Of a DNA stretch of 64,000 nt, positions 1 through 11,400 are shown piece after piece. Positions within the stretch are counted from its first letter, which is position 1. Each line of letters opens with the position of its first letter. The translations under genes and the position numbers were made by a program. The stretch covers positions 14,781,730 through 14,845,729 of the forward strand of contig NC_134456.1 of the NCBI RefSeq assembly GCF_047948215.1, given 5' to 3'. The notes beneath the pieces were generated by a model. That model ran no database searches. It had not been told where the DNA came from and saw only the letters and a program-made list of their open reading frames with translations. This DNA is from Lycorma delicatula. Lineage: Eukaryota; Arthropoda; Insecta; Hemiptera; Fulgoridae.

Positions 1-499
1 TTCCCTACAAACTTATAGATTTTTTTTAGAAACATTGCCACGATACTATTATATTTTTTCATTGTTTCATTAGAATAGCTTATTAAACTTTGTTTCTTGT
101 CTTTTATAATTTTATTTATAAAATTTCGTTTCTTTGTATTTAGTGAAGTGACTCTGTTTAATGTCTGATCCTTGACCTGAGAAAAAGTCGATTTTTAAAA
201 TTATTTAATGTAATTAGACGATTTTAGCGAGCGTAGGTTATGTTGATTTACGTATGATTTGTCAGTACACGGAATCAACATAATCTGCGCTTGCTAATCT
301 CGTCTAATTAACGTTAAACTATACACGACTTATTAACAATAGTAAACTAACCACAAAAACTGCTCAAATCGAGTACCCCTCCCTTTCAATTTTCAAAAGC
401 CGCTTATTTTTTTAATGTATTTAAGTGTTATGTACGTTTGTTCCTTTATGTATCTTTATTGATCCAGCCAATTACAACCAACTTTACGGTAGTAACAAT
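1..499. other. AT-rich non-coding DNA
   Basis: No coding exon is visible. The only structure is an imperfect inverted repeat (listed separately). The stretch just left of the SINE remnant is plain AT-rich sequence. Confidence 0.5.
211..310. repeat. Imperfect hairpin, 38-bp arms
   Basis: Arms at 211-248 and 273-310 are reverse complements with 5 mismatches in 38 positions; the loop is about 24 nt. The outer edge begins TAATTAGACGA on both sides and the inner edge is TTATGTTGATT. It could be a very small foldback MITE or a transposon end; no target duplication is obvious. Confidence 0.75.
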
Positions 500-612
500 A
501 GTAGCGTCTCAGCCTTTGATCCGGAGGTCTCGGGTTCGAATCCCGGTCAGACATGGCATTTTCACACGCTACAAAATTGGATTTTCATCTCATCTTCTGA
601 ACTATCCTGATC
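500..612 (+). mobile_element. tRNA-derived SINE (family A), 5'-worn copy
   Basis: The sequence contains a tRNA B-box-like motif (GGGTTCGAATCCC at 532-544) followed by GGTCAG and a CATGGCATTTT-type body, as in the better copies at 34203 and 49802. The A-box side is partly preserved (GTAGCGTCTC). The tail runs into unrelated GC-richer DNA without a clear poly-A. Family identity rests on similarity to the other copies in this window. Confidence 0.7.
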
Positions 613-1463
613 CCGTAGGGTAAGACTCCCGCCTTGAGACGATTTCGACCGCAACACCGCCCCCTCCGTTCCTAGACCGGATGGGCTTTATAGGAGATCA
701 TCTTCCAGACCCTCAAACCTGATTATATCTCTCGGTCATCAGTTTAGTCTCTGTCAGGATGTCACCGATGCAAATGCCTTGACAAACATTTCCATCGGTG
801 AAAAGAAAAGCCTATACTGTCGTCTTCGAATCAAGCCTTGTCCAATACCACACTCCTACACAAAATAGCCAGCCAAAAGGCTACATTAACCGTCCCCTTG
901 CCTGTCTAACCGAAGAAACCGCTAAATCATACATTCGTCTAATCACATTATTACCGAGAAACTGGACCGATTCAAATTTATATAAATTTGAGTCTATCAA
1001 ATCTAATCCGATTAACACACTACGTAAAATATGTTTTCGCAACATCGTAAATTTTAACCTAAATAAATTCTTTGCACATCGGTTTGCTCGGTCGGCATTT
1101 CTCCGGCCACCACCCCATTCGGTCACCCTAAAGCATAAGACAGAATGTCTGTGCCACAAACGGCTATTAAGCCTCGAAACAGTTTAGCCACCAGTGTCCT
1201 AAATAGCTCCTAGAGCTTACCTAACAGCGTGAGCGGACTAAGCGCGATGCCATACACCACTGGCTTACTTGTCCCAACCGCTCAGTTGTCATATATTTAC
1301 TAAAATGGGTACGCGCACCCCGTCAACTACTAAAAATATATATGATATCCATAAAATAAAATTTACTTCTCTACCACGCCTAGGTCGCTGAATGTCAGCA
1401 AGTACCTGTCCACCATATTAAAGCGCTCGGAACCTTAATTGGCTGGTGGTCAGCCATATATTT
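613..1463. other. GC-richer non-coding stretch, possible retroelement 3' region
   Basis: This stretch is clearly richer in G+C than most of the window and abuts the C-terminal end of the - strand retrotransposon, so it may be the element's 3' untranslated part or another old repeat. Both strands have open runs near 800-1190, but neither translation shows a recognisable domain. It includes a perfect 20-bp palindrome at 972-991. Confidence 0.35.
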
Positions 1464-2299
1464 CTAGGTTAGCTTTCCACAGGAGTGCGGTAGGAGTCTT
1501 TCCATTAAGTACTGATGTCGGTTGAACAAAGCAACCGCATCAAGGAACTCCCACACGGTCCGACAACGCGGCTCTCGCCACATTGACTCGCCGCTTGAGT
1601 GGCCAAATTTCCCCTTAACCCCTAAGTTCCAGGGTGGCTCGGTCTCTGGCCCTCCCAAGAGCAGGGCAGTCAAATATCACGTGTTAATTTGACTGGACCT
1701 TCCCGCAGACGCACAGCTCATCAGCTGCCAGGCGGAACCGAAACAGATATTGGTTCAAATTAACATGGTTTATGAACACCTGAGCACACATTGCCCTTAA
1801 AAACGAACTCGAAGCATACCATCCCCCCAGATCCCGTATAAACTTATACAGGAATCTTCCCTTAGTCGTGGTGTCCCATTCTAGCTGCCATGCTTCCTTG
1901 CTCTGCAGCCTCTTCCGCAGGCGGGAGATGGGCAATTGAACGAAATTTAGATCCGGTGCATTGTGATTACTGTTCCGGTACTGGCCCGACCCGAAACCGC
2001 ATCCCAAATACGTAGGCCTCCCGGCCTCTTTGCAATCTGCACATGGCTGCCCGAATTTTCACCACCAAATCAATTGGAACAGCCTTTCCCAATACGGTGG
2101 TAGCCTCGTAGGGTTGTTTTAAAACACCAGTGCATACAATTAAGGCTCTACGCTGGGCACTCCTTAAATTTTGGAGAAGTGCTCTATTCATATCCAACCT
2201 ATGCGCCCAAACGGGCGCCGCGTAAGAGGTCATGTTTTCGAACACCTCGGTACACCATGTACATTTGACGGCCAGACAACCCATAGTCCTTCCGAGCAA
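1464..2299 (-). pseudogene. Retrotransposon ORF2 thumb and C-terminal zinc-knuckle region
   Basis: The section at 2299-1967 contains YAAPVWAHRLD and LRSAQRRALIVCTG, typical of the segment after the palm in R1/Jockey-like ORF2 proteins. The section at 2007-1684 contains TTKGRFLYKFIRDLGG and ends in DELCVCGKV; continuing past a stop, HVIFDCPALGRARD fits the usual Cys-His C-terminal motif. These parts sit in different frames with an in-frame stop near 1685, so the protein is broken. Confidence 0.75.
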
Positions 2300-2304
2300 T
2301 CTTC

Positions 2305-2790
2305 CTACGTTTTTGCATCACAGTCGGCGTCCGCCGCTACTTGCCTAATGTGGTTGCTAAACAGCAACTTCTCATCAAACAAAACACCTAGGCACTTATG
2401 AATTCTCACTCGGCTGATTACACAGCCTTTACACTTAATGTGGAAGTTTCGTCTGTACGATAATTTGTCTGCACCCTTGAGAAGCATATACTTCGTCTTG
2501 GGCACAGAAATCTTTAAATTTTTAATGTCCATCCAGCCCTCCGCGGTTGACAAGGCCGCTTGCGCTCGATCTTCCATCTGCGGTCGTGAATTACCACGAA
2601 CAAAAAGGAGACAGTCATCGGCGAAAGCCTGGGCCGTGACCTCTTCTGGGAATGTCAATCCCAGAAACCCGTCAAACTAGGTTCCACAGCAAGGGACCAA
2701 GAACGGAACCCTGCGGGCTTCCCCTGGTGACGGATTTTTCCACAGCTAGTTGCGCATCTTTAAACAGAGCCGTACAATTAGACGAGAAAA
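2305..2790 (-). pseudogene. Reverse transcriptase fragment with FADD box
   Basis: The translation contains RGSPQGSVLGPLLWN (about 2690-2740, in a neighbouring frame) followed by AFADDCLLFV, the catalytic block holding two aspartates that bind metal, and then LKISVPKTKYMLLKG, the following palm block. The spacing is typical of non-LTR reverse transcriptases. A frameshift near 2640-2660 separates the SPQG block from the FADD block. It continues downstream into the thumb region at 2299-1967. Identification as reverse transcriptase is firm; the clade (R1, I or LOA) is a guess from overall look. Confidence 0.85.
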
Positions 2791-2861
2791 AGGCCGACAA
2801 GACCCCATCGCGAATTACAGTCTCTAACATAACATACAATAATAATAATAAATATAAATTA

Positions 2862-3052
2862 ATACGTAAATCTACCTAAATTATATATATATATATATAT
2901 ATATATTTATTTTTTTATTTTTTTGCCTCTGGGACCACAGTTAAGTTTTGCTTCAGAGCATTGTAACCCGGGTGGCTAGGGTCCTGTTTGGGTACTCTTT
3001 CTGCCAAGATAGGCGCCTTGGCATCGTACCCTGGTTAGGTAGATTTGCGTAT
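2862..3052. repeat. Small element with 18-bp terminal inverted repeats
   Basis: ATACGTAAATCTACCTAA at 2862-2879 is matched by its reverse complement, with one mismatch, at 3035-3052. The ~150 bp between holds an AT microsatellite (2882-2907), a T-rich run and a GC-richer segment. The layout suggests a tiny MITE or the two ends of a deleted element. Confidence 0.5.
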
Positions 3053-3623
3053 CAGTTTTATTTATATAGATATATACATACATAGGCTGCCTTAAATTGT
3101 CTTATCTGAAGGGAAGGCTCTACACTGCGGGACTAAATTTAAAATATACACTATTTTCAAATTTGAATGATGATATTCCATTAAGCGATAAAAACGAAAT
3201 ACTTTTGTCTGTTGTGATTTTTTTTAAAAATTCATCGTTTTCGAGATATAAGTGAAAGCAGCTAAAAGAAGCAAGAATGCATCGCGGCTAGCGCCTATCT
3301 GCGCGCTGTATGTTGCCGGTATGCGTTACATTGCATTGCTGTGATGCAGTATGACAAGTCAGAACCTGTGCGCGATATCTTTACCTATTATAAGTAAGTT
3401 ATAATCTATGCGTTATCCCTACCTCTCGTCAAATACTGAATTTAATTAAGATAATAATTTTAATCAACTGATGCACGCACATACATTATCATTTATTAAC
3501 ATTTAAATTGTATAACTTTAAAAAAGAGCTTATTCCAGTATCGTATCTAGATGAATACTATAATGAATAGTAAAGTTACGGAAACAACAAAAAAGCGCCA
3601 AATAAAATTATTATTAAAAAAAT
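3053..3623. other. Non-coding DNA
   Basis: No exon, domain or tRNA is seen. A modestly GC-rich patch at 3270-3370 has no recognisable translation. Confidence 0.4.
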
Positions 3624-5005
3624 GTGATGTAGACACCACATGACTTCCTTGTACGCCTATTAAATTACATATACACATCTTTAAAATTACATAAAATGTT
3701 ATTTCACTAACAACTACTGATTATTTTATTGTTATTATTGAATTATTATTTATTGTAATTTTTTTTTTGTAATAATAGGTTAATAATTATTAATAAATCA
3801 ATATATTTAAATAAAAAATAAAAAAAAGAAGAAAATGTTGCAAACCAAAAAAAAAATAAACAGAAAGAAATTGTTGCAAACAAATAAAGATTAAGTAAAG
3901 ATGATAAATATAAAGAGGAAAAAATGTTAAGAATAAAAGGATTAAGAAAGAGTGATGAAAATAAAGAGAGAGAAAAGAACGTGTACACAAATTATGATCA
4001 GAAGAATTATATCAAACCAAAGAGCGATTAAATGATTGGTAACAAAAAACAGATAAACGAAATGATGATCAATTCCAATCTTGGGAGAATATTGTCCGAC
4101 AATATCAGAGGAGTAATGAACTAAAAGATTAGAATCTTTGGCAATTTATTTAAGATCGGGCATGTATGCCTCAGTTTATATGTTGTTCTTCTGAGGGTCT
4201 ATTTTTCTGTCATTCTGTAGTTTAACTTTAAAATAAAATTAAATTAAATAGAAATTAAACTAGAAAATCCAAAAATAATAAGATTCTAAATTATAATTTT
4301 AAATTAATATTAAATAATCAGATGTTTCACCAAATCTATTACATATACACATTTTTAAAAGTACATAAAATCTTAGTTCACTAATAACTTCTGACTTTTT
4401 TCATTTTTTTTTTTTATTGGTTATTATGATTAATATTTATTGTAAAAATTTCTTTACAATCACGGGTTAATAATTATTAATAAATCAATATATTTAAATT
4501 AAAAACAAAACAAAAGTTAAAAAAAAGAAAAGGAGATGAAGTCTGATTCAAACCGATGTGCCTTCCCTTGTAAGATCCAAATATTTCAGTAATTAAAATT
4601 TTATTTGGCTATAACTCTGAAACCAATGAAATTAATTATTACCACTTATGATATATCGTTGAAAAGCTCTCAATGAGAGTTTATTTTTGAGAAAAAGTCC
4701 AAAATCCAACTTTTTTCAGATTTTGGGCTTTTTTAGACACTTTTGGTCAAGTCAATTGAAAAAAAAAGGGAAGGTGCACAACTAGATACTAGATACAACT
4801 AGATACAACAGTCCTAAATCCAAAATTTCAACATACTACAGCTAATCGTTTTTGAGTTATACGAGATACATATATACACACAAACGTCATGCTGAAACTA
4901 GTCAAAATGGATTCGGGGATGGTCAAAATGGATATTTCCGTAGAAATCTTAAAACCAAAATTTTTCGCAATCACAATACTTCCTTTAATTCATACAAGGA
5001 AATAA
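3624..5005 (+). mobile_element. Non-autonomous repeat element, copy 1
   Basis: This stretch matches 19421-21213 segment by segment: both begin GATGT(A/G)GACACCACATGA, share the block around GGGAGAATATTGT(C/T)(C/T)GACAATATCAG, share a block with AGTCAAAATGGATTC near the end, and finish with ACAAGGAA. The start carries ACTTCCTTGTAC and the end TACAAGGAAAT, i.e. short inverted termini. No transposase is encoded. An A-rich part near 3800-3990 is a loose repeat of AAATATAAAGAGG-type units and gives a meaningless basic frame. This copy is shorter than copy 2. Probably a MITE-like passenger of an unknown DNA transposon. Confidence 0.7.
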
Positions 5006-6509
5006 AAAAAAAAAAAAACAACTACTAATTGCACATATCTACCTAAAATAATTATGAAAAACGAACAAAAAGTTTTTAAACAAGTTTTTCTTTACTTTCT
5101 TACAGGCATTTTTCCAGTAAGTTAGTCAGTAATGTGAGATTTAATATTACTTCTATACATTTTATGTTGTAGTTGGGTGCCTGTGTAGGCTACAAAAGAT
5201 GATGATGACTTAATGGGCTTCTACTTTGTTGAGACTAACAAAATTCGAATACAACATAAAATATAGAAGTAATATTAAATTTTACATCGTAGAACAACTT
5301 ACTGTTTCATTAGAAGTTTGCTAAATTTGTGAATATGTTTCTTGATTTTTGAGTAAATCAATAGGAATTTGAGTTAATTTAATTGTAGGACAAAATTATG
5401 TTTATGTTTATATGAGAATCGTATTTTTGTTGTTCAAAGGACTCAGTCAAGTAATGTTCTGACTGCACGGTCTAGTTGAAGTTAGATGCGGGATAAGTTT
5501 TGTGTGAAACCTTCGGTGTTAGAAGAAGGTACAGGGATCGTGTTTCCATGTATCAGTTAATTTGATAGTTCAGGGTTGGTTGTAAGTTATGGTAGGTGGA
5601 AGAAGCCATTCAAAGACGATAGTAAGTTGTGTAAATGATGGAAATGTCTGCCGTGGCATTTGCATCAGTGACATCCTGATAGAGGCCAAATTGATGACTG
5701 TGTTGTGTTTAGAGGGTCTAAAAGTCCCATCCTATCCCATCAAGGCTAGAAAAGGAGGGGGTGGTGTGGGGACTGGGATCAGAATGTACCCAGAAAAAAA
5801 TGCCTTTAAGAAAAGAAAGAAAAACTTTCTTAAAAATAATGATAATGATTTAATAATTTTAATGATTTTTTGTTTATTTTCCATAATTATTCTAGGTAGC
5901 CTAAATATGTACAATTAATAATCAGGTTTTTTGTTTTTTAATCATTTTATTATTAATACAACCACTGACTGCTATCACATTAGAATGATATTGTATGAAC
6001 TTAATTTATTTAATCATTAGTAACATAAAATACAACAGTTATTCAGTTGAGTGTACCATAAGACTGTTTTATAGAGTCTGAAATTATTTATCTAATTCTC
6101 ATCTGTTACATAGCACTGCCAACATAAATAAATGCAGTTGTATTCAATATTACATTGATTAATTTGTTAAAATTCAAGAAAATGGTTAATCAGTCTCTTA
6201 TAGTGTAAATAACAGTTTACAAGGTGATCCCACATCAAATGTAACTGATAACTGATTCATTAACTGTATGTAAAATTTGGTCTTAAAGTATTTCTGAAGA
6301 TCATTATTGATTCTTTTTTTTTTTAATATTCTTTATTAATGTTCAAAATGTGTTGTCAAATGTACTTAATTCTTTTGGTATATTAAAAAGTATTTAATAT
6401 AAAAAATTAAATACTTTTTTGTCCCTGTAGGACAAATTATTATTAATTGATTTTACATTTAGATTTATGTATTTAAAAATAACTGAAGTACTTTTGTTTT
6501 TATTTTCAG
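5006..6509 (+). other. Presumed intron upstream of zinc-finger exon A
   Basis: AT-rich with a GC-richer patch at 5440-5800 that has no recognisable product. The end (about 6485-6509) is a T-rich tract closing with TTTTATTTTCAG, a good 3' splice site. Confidence 0.5.
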
Positions 6510-6754
6510 GCAGTACTTGTTCTGCATATGGAAATAGTATTAAACCCTACACTTGTTCAATATGTGGCACTAGATACAGGCATAAAACTAATTTATATGG
6601 ACACATGAAACTTCATTCCGGTGAAACTTTATGCACTGTATGCAATCGTGTTTTGAGTACTAAACAAAAATTACAACAGCATATGGTTTTAGTTCATGAT
6701 TCAAGAATTCACCTTGTTAATGTTATAAATGATACTGGTTCAATTATTGACTGA
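6510..6754 (+). CDS. Alternative terminal exon A, two C2H2 zinc fingers (BTB-ZF gene)
   Basis: The exon starts right after TATTTTCAG and uses two bases to complete a split codon. It encodes 80 residues and stops with TGA. Finger 1 is YTCSICGTRYRHKTNLYGHM ending in LH (C-X2-C-X12-H-X3-H). Finger 2 begins LCTVCNRVLS and ends HMVLVH (C-X2-C-X12-H-X4-H). The fingers are joined by SGET, and a short tail follows. There is no own start or BTB domain, so it must be spliced onto upstream exons outside the window; the product would be a nuclear DNA-binding isoform whose target choice is set by these fingers. A poly-A signal AATAAA lies at 6883-6888. Same acceptor phase as exons B, C and D. Family assignment (lola or broad type) is inference; the exon itself is well supported. 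Confidence 0.82.
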
Positions 6755-7139
6755 ATTATAAAAAAAGTATCTCTAGTTACTTTTTTCTTTTTGTCTACTA
6801 AAACTTGTGATGTAATGCAATTACTTTGTTAATTAATTTCTTTTAAGACTGTAGTTTCTTAAGTACAAGATATTTATAAAAGAATAAATATAGAGGAATA
6901 GTCAGTGGCCTAATTTAAATTGGTCATGAGAAAAGTGTGTAAACGTTTTTTGTATTTATGTTTTTACTTTAAATATTTAATTTATAAAATTGATGTTGCT
7001 ATGCTTCATTATTTGCAACAAAAAAGGTAAAATGAATAATTTTGCAACTGAAATTGTCTCAAGACATAAAATTTTTCATTAAATAACCCTGATGATAGTA
7101 AAATTCATTAGAAAAGCATCATATAAAAATTATATATGT

Positions 7140-7240
7140 ATTGCCAACCCATAGGTCTTGAGTTCAGTCCAGTCAGGCTTGATATTTTTTTCACTTGCAA
7201 CAAAATTCCAACTGAAACAGTGGCTGTAATTGGGCAGTTA
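7140..7240 (+). repeat. Possible SINE family A remnant
   Basis: AGGTCTTGAGTTCAGTCC followed by AGTCAGGCTTG and a TTTTTTTCAC stretch resembles the B-box and body of family A copies (GGTCCTGGGTTCAAATCC, GTCAGGCATGG, TTTTTCACAC), but it is very diverged. Confidence 0.4.
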
Positions 7241-8428
7241 ACCTCTACTTTGCTAAAATAAATAAATAAATAATTAATTGATGAATCAATAAAAAAAAGA
7301 GTTTTTTGCACTAGTTTTGTTAACTTTCAGATTTAACATTATTTTATATTAATACAGAATCTAATATTATGTCTTTGTCACAGACTAGAAACTGTAAAAG
7401 ATGTCAAACATAAGAATGATTTATATGATTCTTTATTTTATTAATTTTTCTAACCACTAATCTTTTACAAACTTTTTATCATTCTTTTTGTAAAATTTAA
7501 TTAAAATTAGATTTCCACACACATATACCTCTGACGTAGAATTTTTCCAGTTTGTTTCACAAATGTTTCTAACTTAAATATCACAGCGTTTAGTAATTTT
7601 GCTTACATTTAGTGATTAATTTGTACTTTTATTTATGATAGTCTTGTTTATACAATTTCTGATATTTCTTTCATATACTGAAAACTTTTGTTATATTCTA
7701 CCAACAATAAATTATTTTTTCTAATCTACATTTAACTTCCACTATTCACAAATAGTTTAATTTAACAATTTACCATAAATAGTCAGATTTCATTGTTAAA
7801 GAAAAACATTTTCCTTAAAAATACATTAGGAAAAAATTAGCTTTAGCTTAGATAATAAAAGATAATCAAACATAACATCATTTATTTAATGATTTTGTTT
7901 TTACTTATATTCATAAAGTATATATTTATGAGAAGTCCTACAATTTACTTTGTTAAACTACCTACAAATTGAACATTTTGTCTTTATTTTTATTTATTGC
8001 ATACTATTGCTAATTTTTTATCAATCACATTAGTATTTTTTTAATTCATTATCTTGCTGAAACAAAAAAAAAATTAATCAACTTTATCTTACGTTCTCAA
8101 CTACTTAAAAAATCCATAGATTTTGATTTTTTCCCATTTATAAGGCATCATTGCCATTTCAAACTCGTGAGGGGTTGTTGCTATTGCAAACTGGCAAGGA
8201 AACTGCCTTGCTAGATACAAAACTTCTTTTAAAGATTTCAGTCTCAACTTTTTAGCTCTAATTATCATGATGATTACATTTATTACTACACTGTCCTCAC
8301 ACTGGAACTCCACTTCATTAATACTTGCTAAAAATTTTTTTAGTCAGTTTTTCATTTTGATATTTAATATGGTGTATGAAATTAGATATTTTAAAATTTA
8401 AATTATCAAAATAAAAACAAAAGTAATA

Positions 8429-8494
8429 ACACACACAGAGAGAGAGAGAGAGAGAGAGTGTGTGTGTGAGTGAGTGAGTGATACATACATACAT
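8429..8494. repeat. Compound microsatellite (AC)n(AG)n(TG)n(AGTG)n(ATAC)n
   Basis: Five adjoining short tandem runs are directly readable. This is likely to be length-polymorphic. Confidence 0.95.
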
Positions 8495-11400
8495 AATAAT
8501 TATTTAAAACTATCAATTTTTTAAATGAAAAGCTTAACATTTTTTAGATATAATGTTTTCAAAACACTTAATAATAATTTTAGTCGACTAGTGTGCATTT
8601 CTCATACTGATGTCAGTTGGTGATATTTTTGGTGGTTTTATTCAGTTAGGAAGTGATGTATTTATAATGTGGTTGAAATGATTGATGTGTGAATTGTGTC
8701 TGTTCAAAACCACCAGATGATGCCACATGAAGAGCAGCAACACCCTGACACTGAAGATGGCAGAATTAACTGAAAGCAATATGTTGTGAGTTTAGAATTT
8801 GTTATATTGTAGTTAATAGATTTGATAAGATTTGTTGTTTAAAAACATTTTTCACAACAGTTTTTTAATAACAGACTGTGTTGTACAGAAATCATTAATT
8901 ATAGGAAAAAAACAGTTAATAGATATCAAAATTATCAACTAACTTTATCATAGCAACAGAATTTATTAAAATTAATTAAAAATCTATCTCTCACTACTGG
9001 TTTTTCCCTGTTAGTCCTTAGTCCTTGTGGATTACTTTCACAGAGATCTCTGTTTCTTCAGAACAATTTTTTTAATAAGATAAATTTTAAAAAATCAGAT
9101 TTTAAAACTCTATGTTTACTATCTCATTATTGAAATAAAAGAAATTATCCTGCTGACTTATCTGCTGATAAAATACTTTTTTTAGATGACAATATAAACA
9201 ACTGTTTCTAGAGTTTTAAAACTTGCCTTAATTTTTTTTATTAATTTATTACGCTAAAAAATGATTATTCTGAAAAAGCAGAGGTCTCTGCAATTTGTAT
9301 ATATAACTGTTTCATGTAGTTTGGTATTCAGAATTTTACATCTGTTTTAAACATTCATATAAAAAAAATGTAATAATTACTAAACATGTATACCCTTCCT
9401 ATAATTTATAAACTGAATTCCTTGTCACCAGTTTAGTATTTAGAGTTATTGGTAAATTCTATAGTTAAAATGACATTGACTAATAAAGAAAGTAACATGC
9501 AAATGTACTCAAATTTGTATATATGGATATTGAAAAAAATCTAATCAGTTGATATATATATATGTGTGTGTGTATGTGTGTTTTTGTTGGTTTTTTAGAT
9601 GCTTGTTTAATTTGATGTATAGGTATAGTTGTTATTTATATTATTCCCTGCTTATGCTCAATGTATATGAAACTCTAGTAAAAGTACTATGATTTATGAT
9701 TATAATGAAACTTCAGGAGTTTATTTATGAACATATTGACAGGGTTTTATTTTAATGTGTTGTAATGTTTTATCAGTGTACTGTAATTATCTCTTCTCAT
9801 AATATAAGTGTTGAAACCAAATATTTTATTAGTAATAATAATATAATTATAATATTAGTTACCAGAATAAAGTGTGATATTAAGTGTAAGCCACATAATA
9901 TGCTTTTATTGTACCTAATGTTTAGATGTAAGAGATTATTTACCTAAAAATATAAATTCTTGTTCCTTTTTAATTGAATGAAAAATAGTTATTTTAAAAA
10001 TAATGCATAATAACATTTTACAATAAAGATAAATATGTGTAACTTTACTATTAAAGTATGTAATTTACCCATTACATTATGAAAAACTTACAATTTTTTT
10101 AATCATTTTTTTAACAGTGAGTGAAGAATGTTTAAAGAGTATGCTCATATGTATCAGTGTATAAAATATTCTCATGTTTACATTAATTAAACCATAATGT
10201 AATGAAACAAAAAAATCACAGTTTCTAAAAAAAAGTTAATAATAAAATGTAAAAAAAAATGTTTTAGAATTTATTTTCATTTGTTAATATTATACAAATT
10301 TACGATATTAAAAATGCATGTGTTAATCATTAGTAAAAACTAATAAACATTTTTCCTGTTTTTTTAACTATTTTTATAAAATGAAGATTACTCAATACCA
10401 GAACAGTCATTTTTGTAGATGTAATAGATCTAAATGACAACACTACATGTTAATTTTAAGTTGCATAATACTTAAACCAAGTAATATAATATATGATTTT
10501 TATAAATTCTTGTAAAATTTAAATTGTGTCTGGAAGTGTAAGTTTTATTAAAATTGCTTGAATTTATTATGAGTATTGTAAATAAATTATTTAAAGGACG
10601 TATATTTTTATTTTTCTTGTATTAAATTTAATCCATCTACTACAATATCTAATTGATCAGATAATTCTGAATCTTCTGATTATACACTCATCCTATGTAT
10701 GATTTACAAAGTGTGTATTATTTTTTTGTTTGTTTTTATTTTATATATCTAATTAGACAGTCTGTTAGAAGTCTTACTCAGGTCTTTAGGAACTTTGAAA
10801 ACAAATAAAATAAATAATATGTCACTTATTCTTTATATTTATATACTCATATATTTTTTTTAATATGAAGTATTAAAAAATACTATGTAACAGTACAGTA
10901 TAAATATTAAATGCAGTGATTAATGGTAGCAAAATGTGATCATTACGAAAGTAAGGAAAGAAAAGATTAAAGGATTTTGAAATGTAAGCTTTAAAACTGA
11001 AAATTAGATGGATTGGTAAGTTCGAAGTGAAGAGATTTTAATATGGGAAAATGAAAGCCTGTTGTAAATTTTTGCTTGAAATAGAATGTTGGGTTATAGA
11101 TTCACCTCGGTTACAGGAAAAATATTGTAGGTTGGTTAATTCATTAAGTGAAAGAAGAGTAAAGAGTACAAGTTGTTGGCAGAAAGAAAGCTTATCTTTA
11201 TGTATATTAAAGTCTTTAAAAAAAATCTTTTTACATATATATAAAGCATGTTATTTTGTTATTGTAAAATGTAACAATAATATTCAAATTAAAAGATTAA
11301 GTTTAAAAAATGAGAGTTTCATGAAAACAATTAATTTACTGATAACAATTTTTTAAAAAACTATTAGAATTTATAATTAAATTGCTGAGTGTATTTTTTG

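Larger units (their letters stand above)
1464..2820 (-). mobile_element. R1/I-like non-LTR retrotransposon, 3' half (degenerate)
   Basis: Reading leftwards from about 2820, the - strand encodes the later reverse transcriptase blocks, then a thumb-like region, then a cysteine/histidine-containing C-terminal region. Order and motifs are those of R1/I-type LINE ORF2 proteins, which copy element RNA by target-primed reverse transcription. The frame is broken several times by stops and shifts, and the endonuclease and first reverse transcriptase blocks are absent, so this is a truncated dead copy. G+C is higher than in the flanks, as expected for a foreign insertion. Confidence 0.8.

Noticed and set aside
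532..544. tRNA gene
   Set aside because: B-box only; the acceptor and anticodon arms do not form and the body matches SINE family A.
798..1187. 129-codon + strand frame, with a 92-codon frame on the opposite strand (881-1159)
   Set aside because: Neither translation has a domain or family resemblance; the region looks like non-coding retroelement or repeat DNA, and symmetric open frames around a palindrome are expected by chance.
3746..3990. Phe/Leu-rich - strand frames
   Set aside because: They are the reverse of an A-rich tandem repeat in a non-coding element.
8585..8775. Possible relation to 18480-18625 (GTCAG(T/C)TGG start, GAATTGTGT(C/T)TGTT end)
   Set aside because: The similarity is patchy and could be chance in TG-rich DNA; I could not align the middle.
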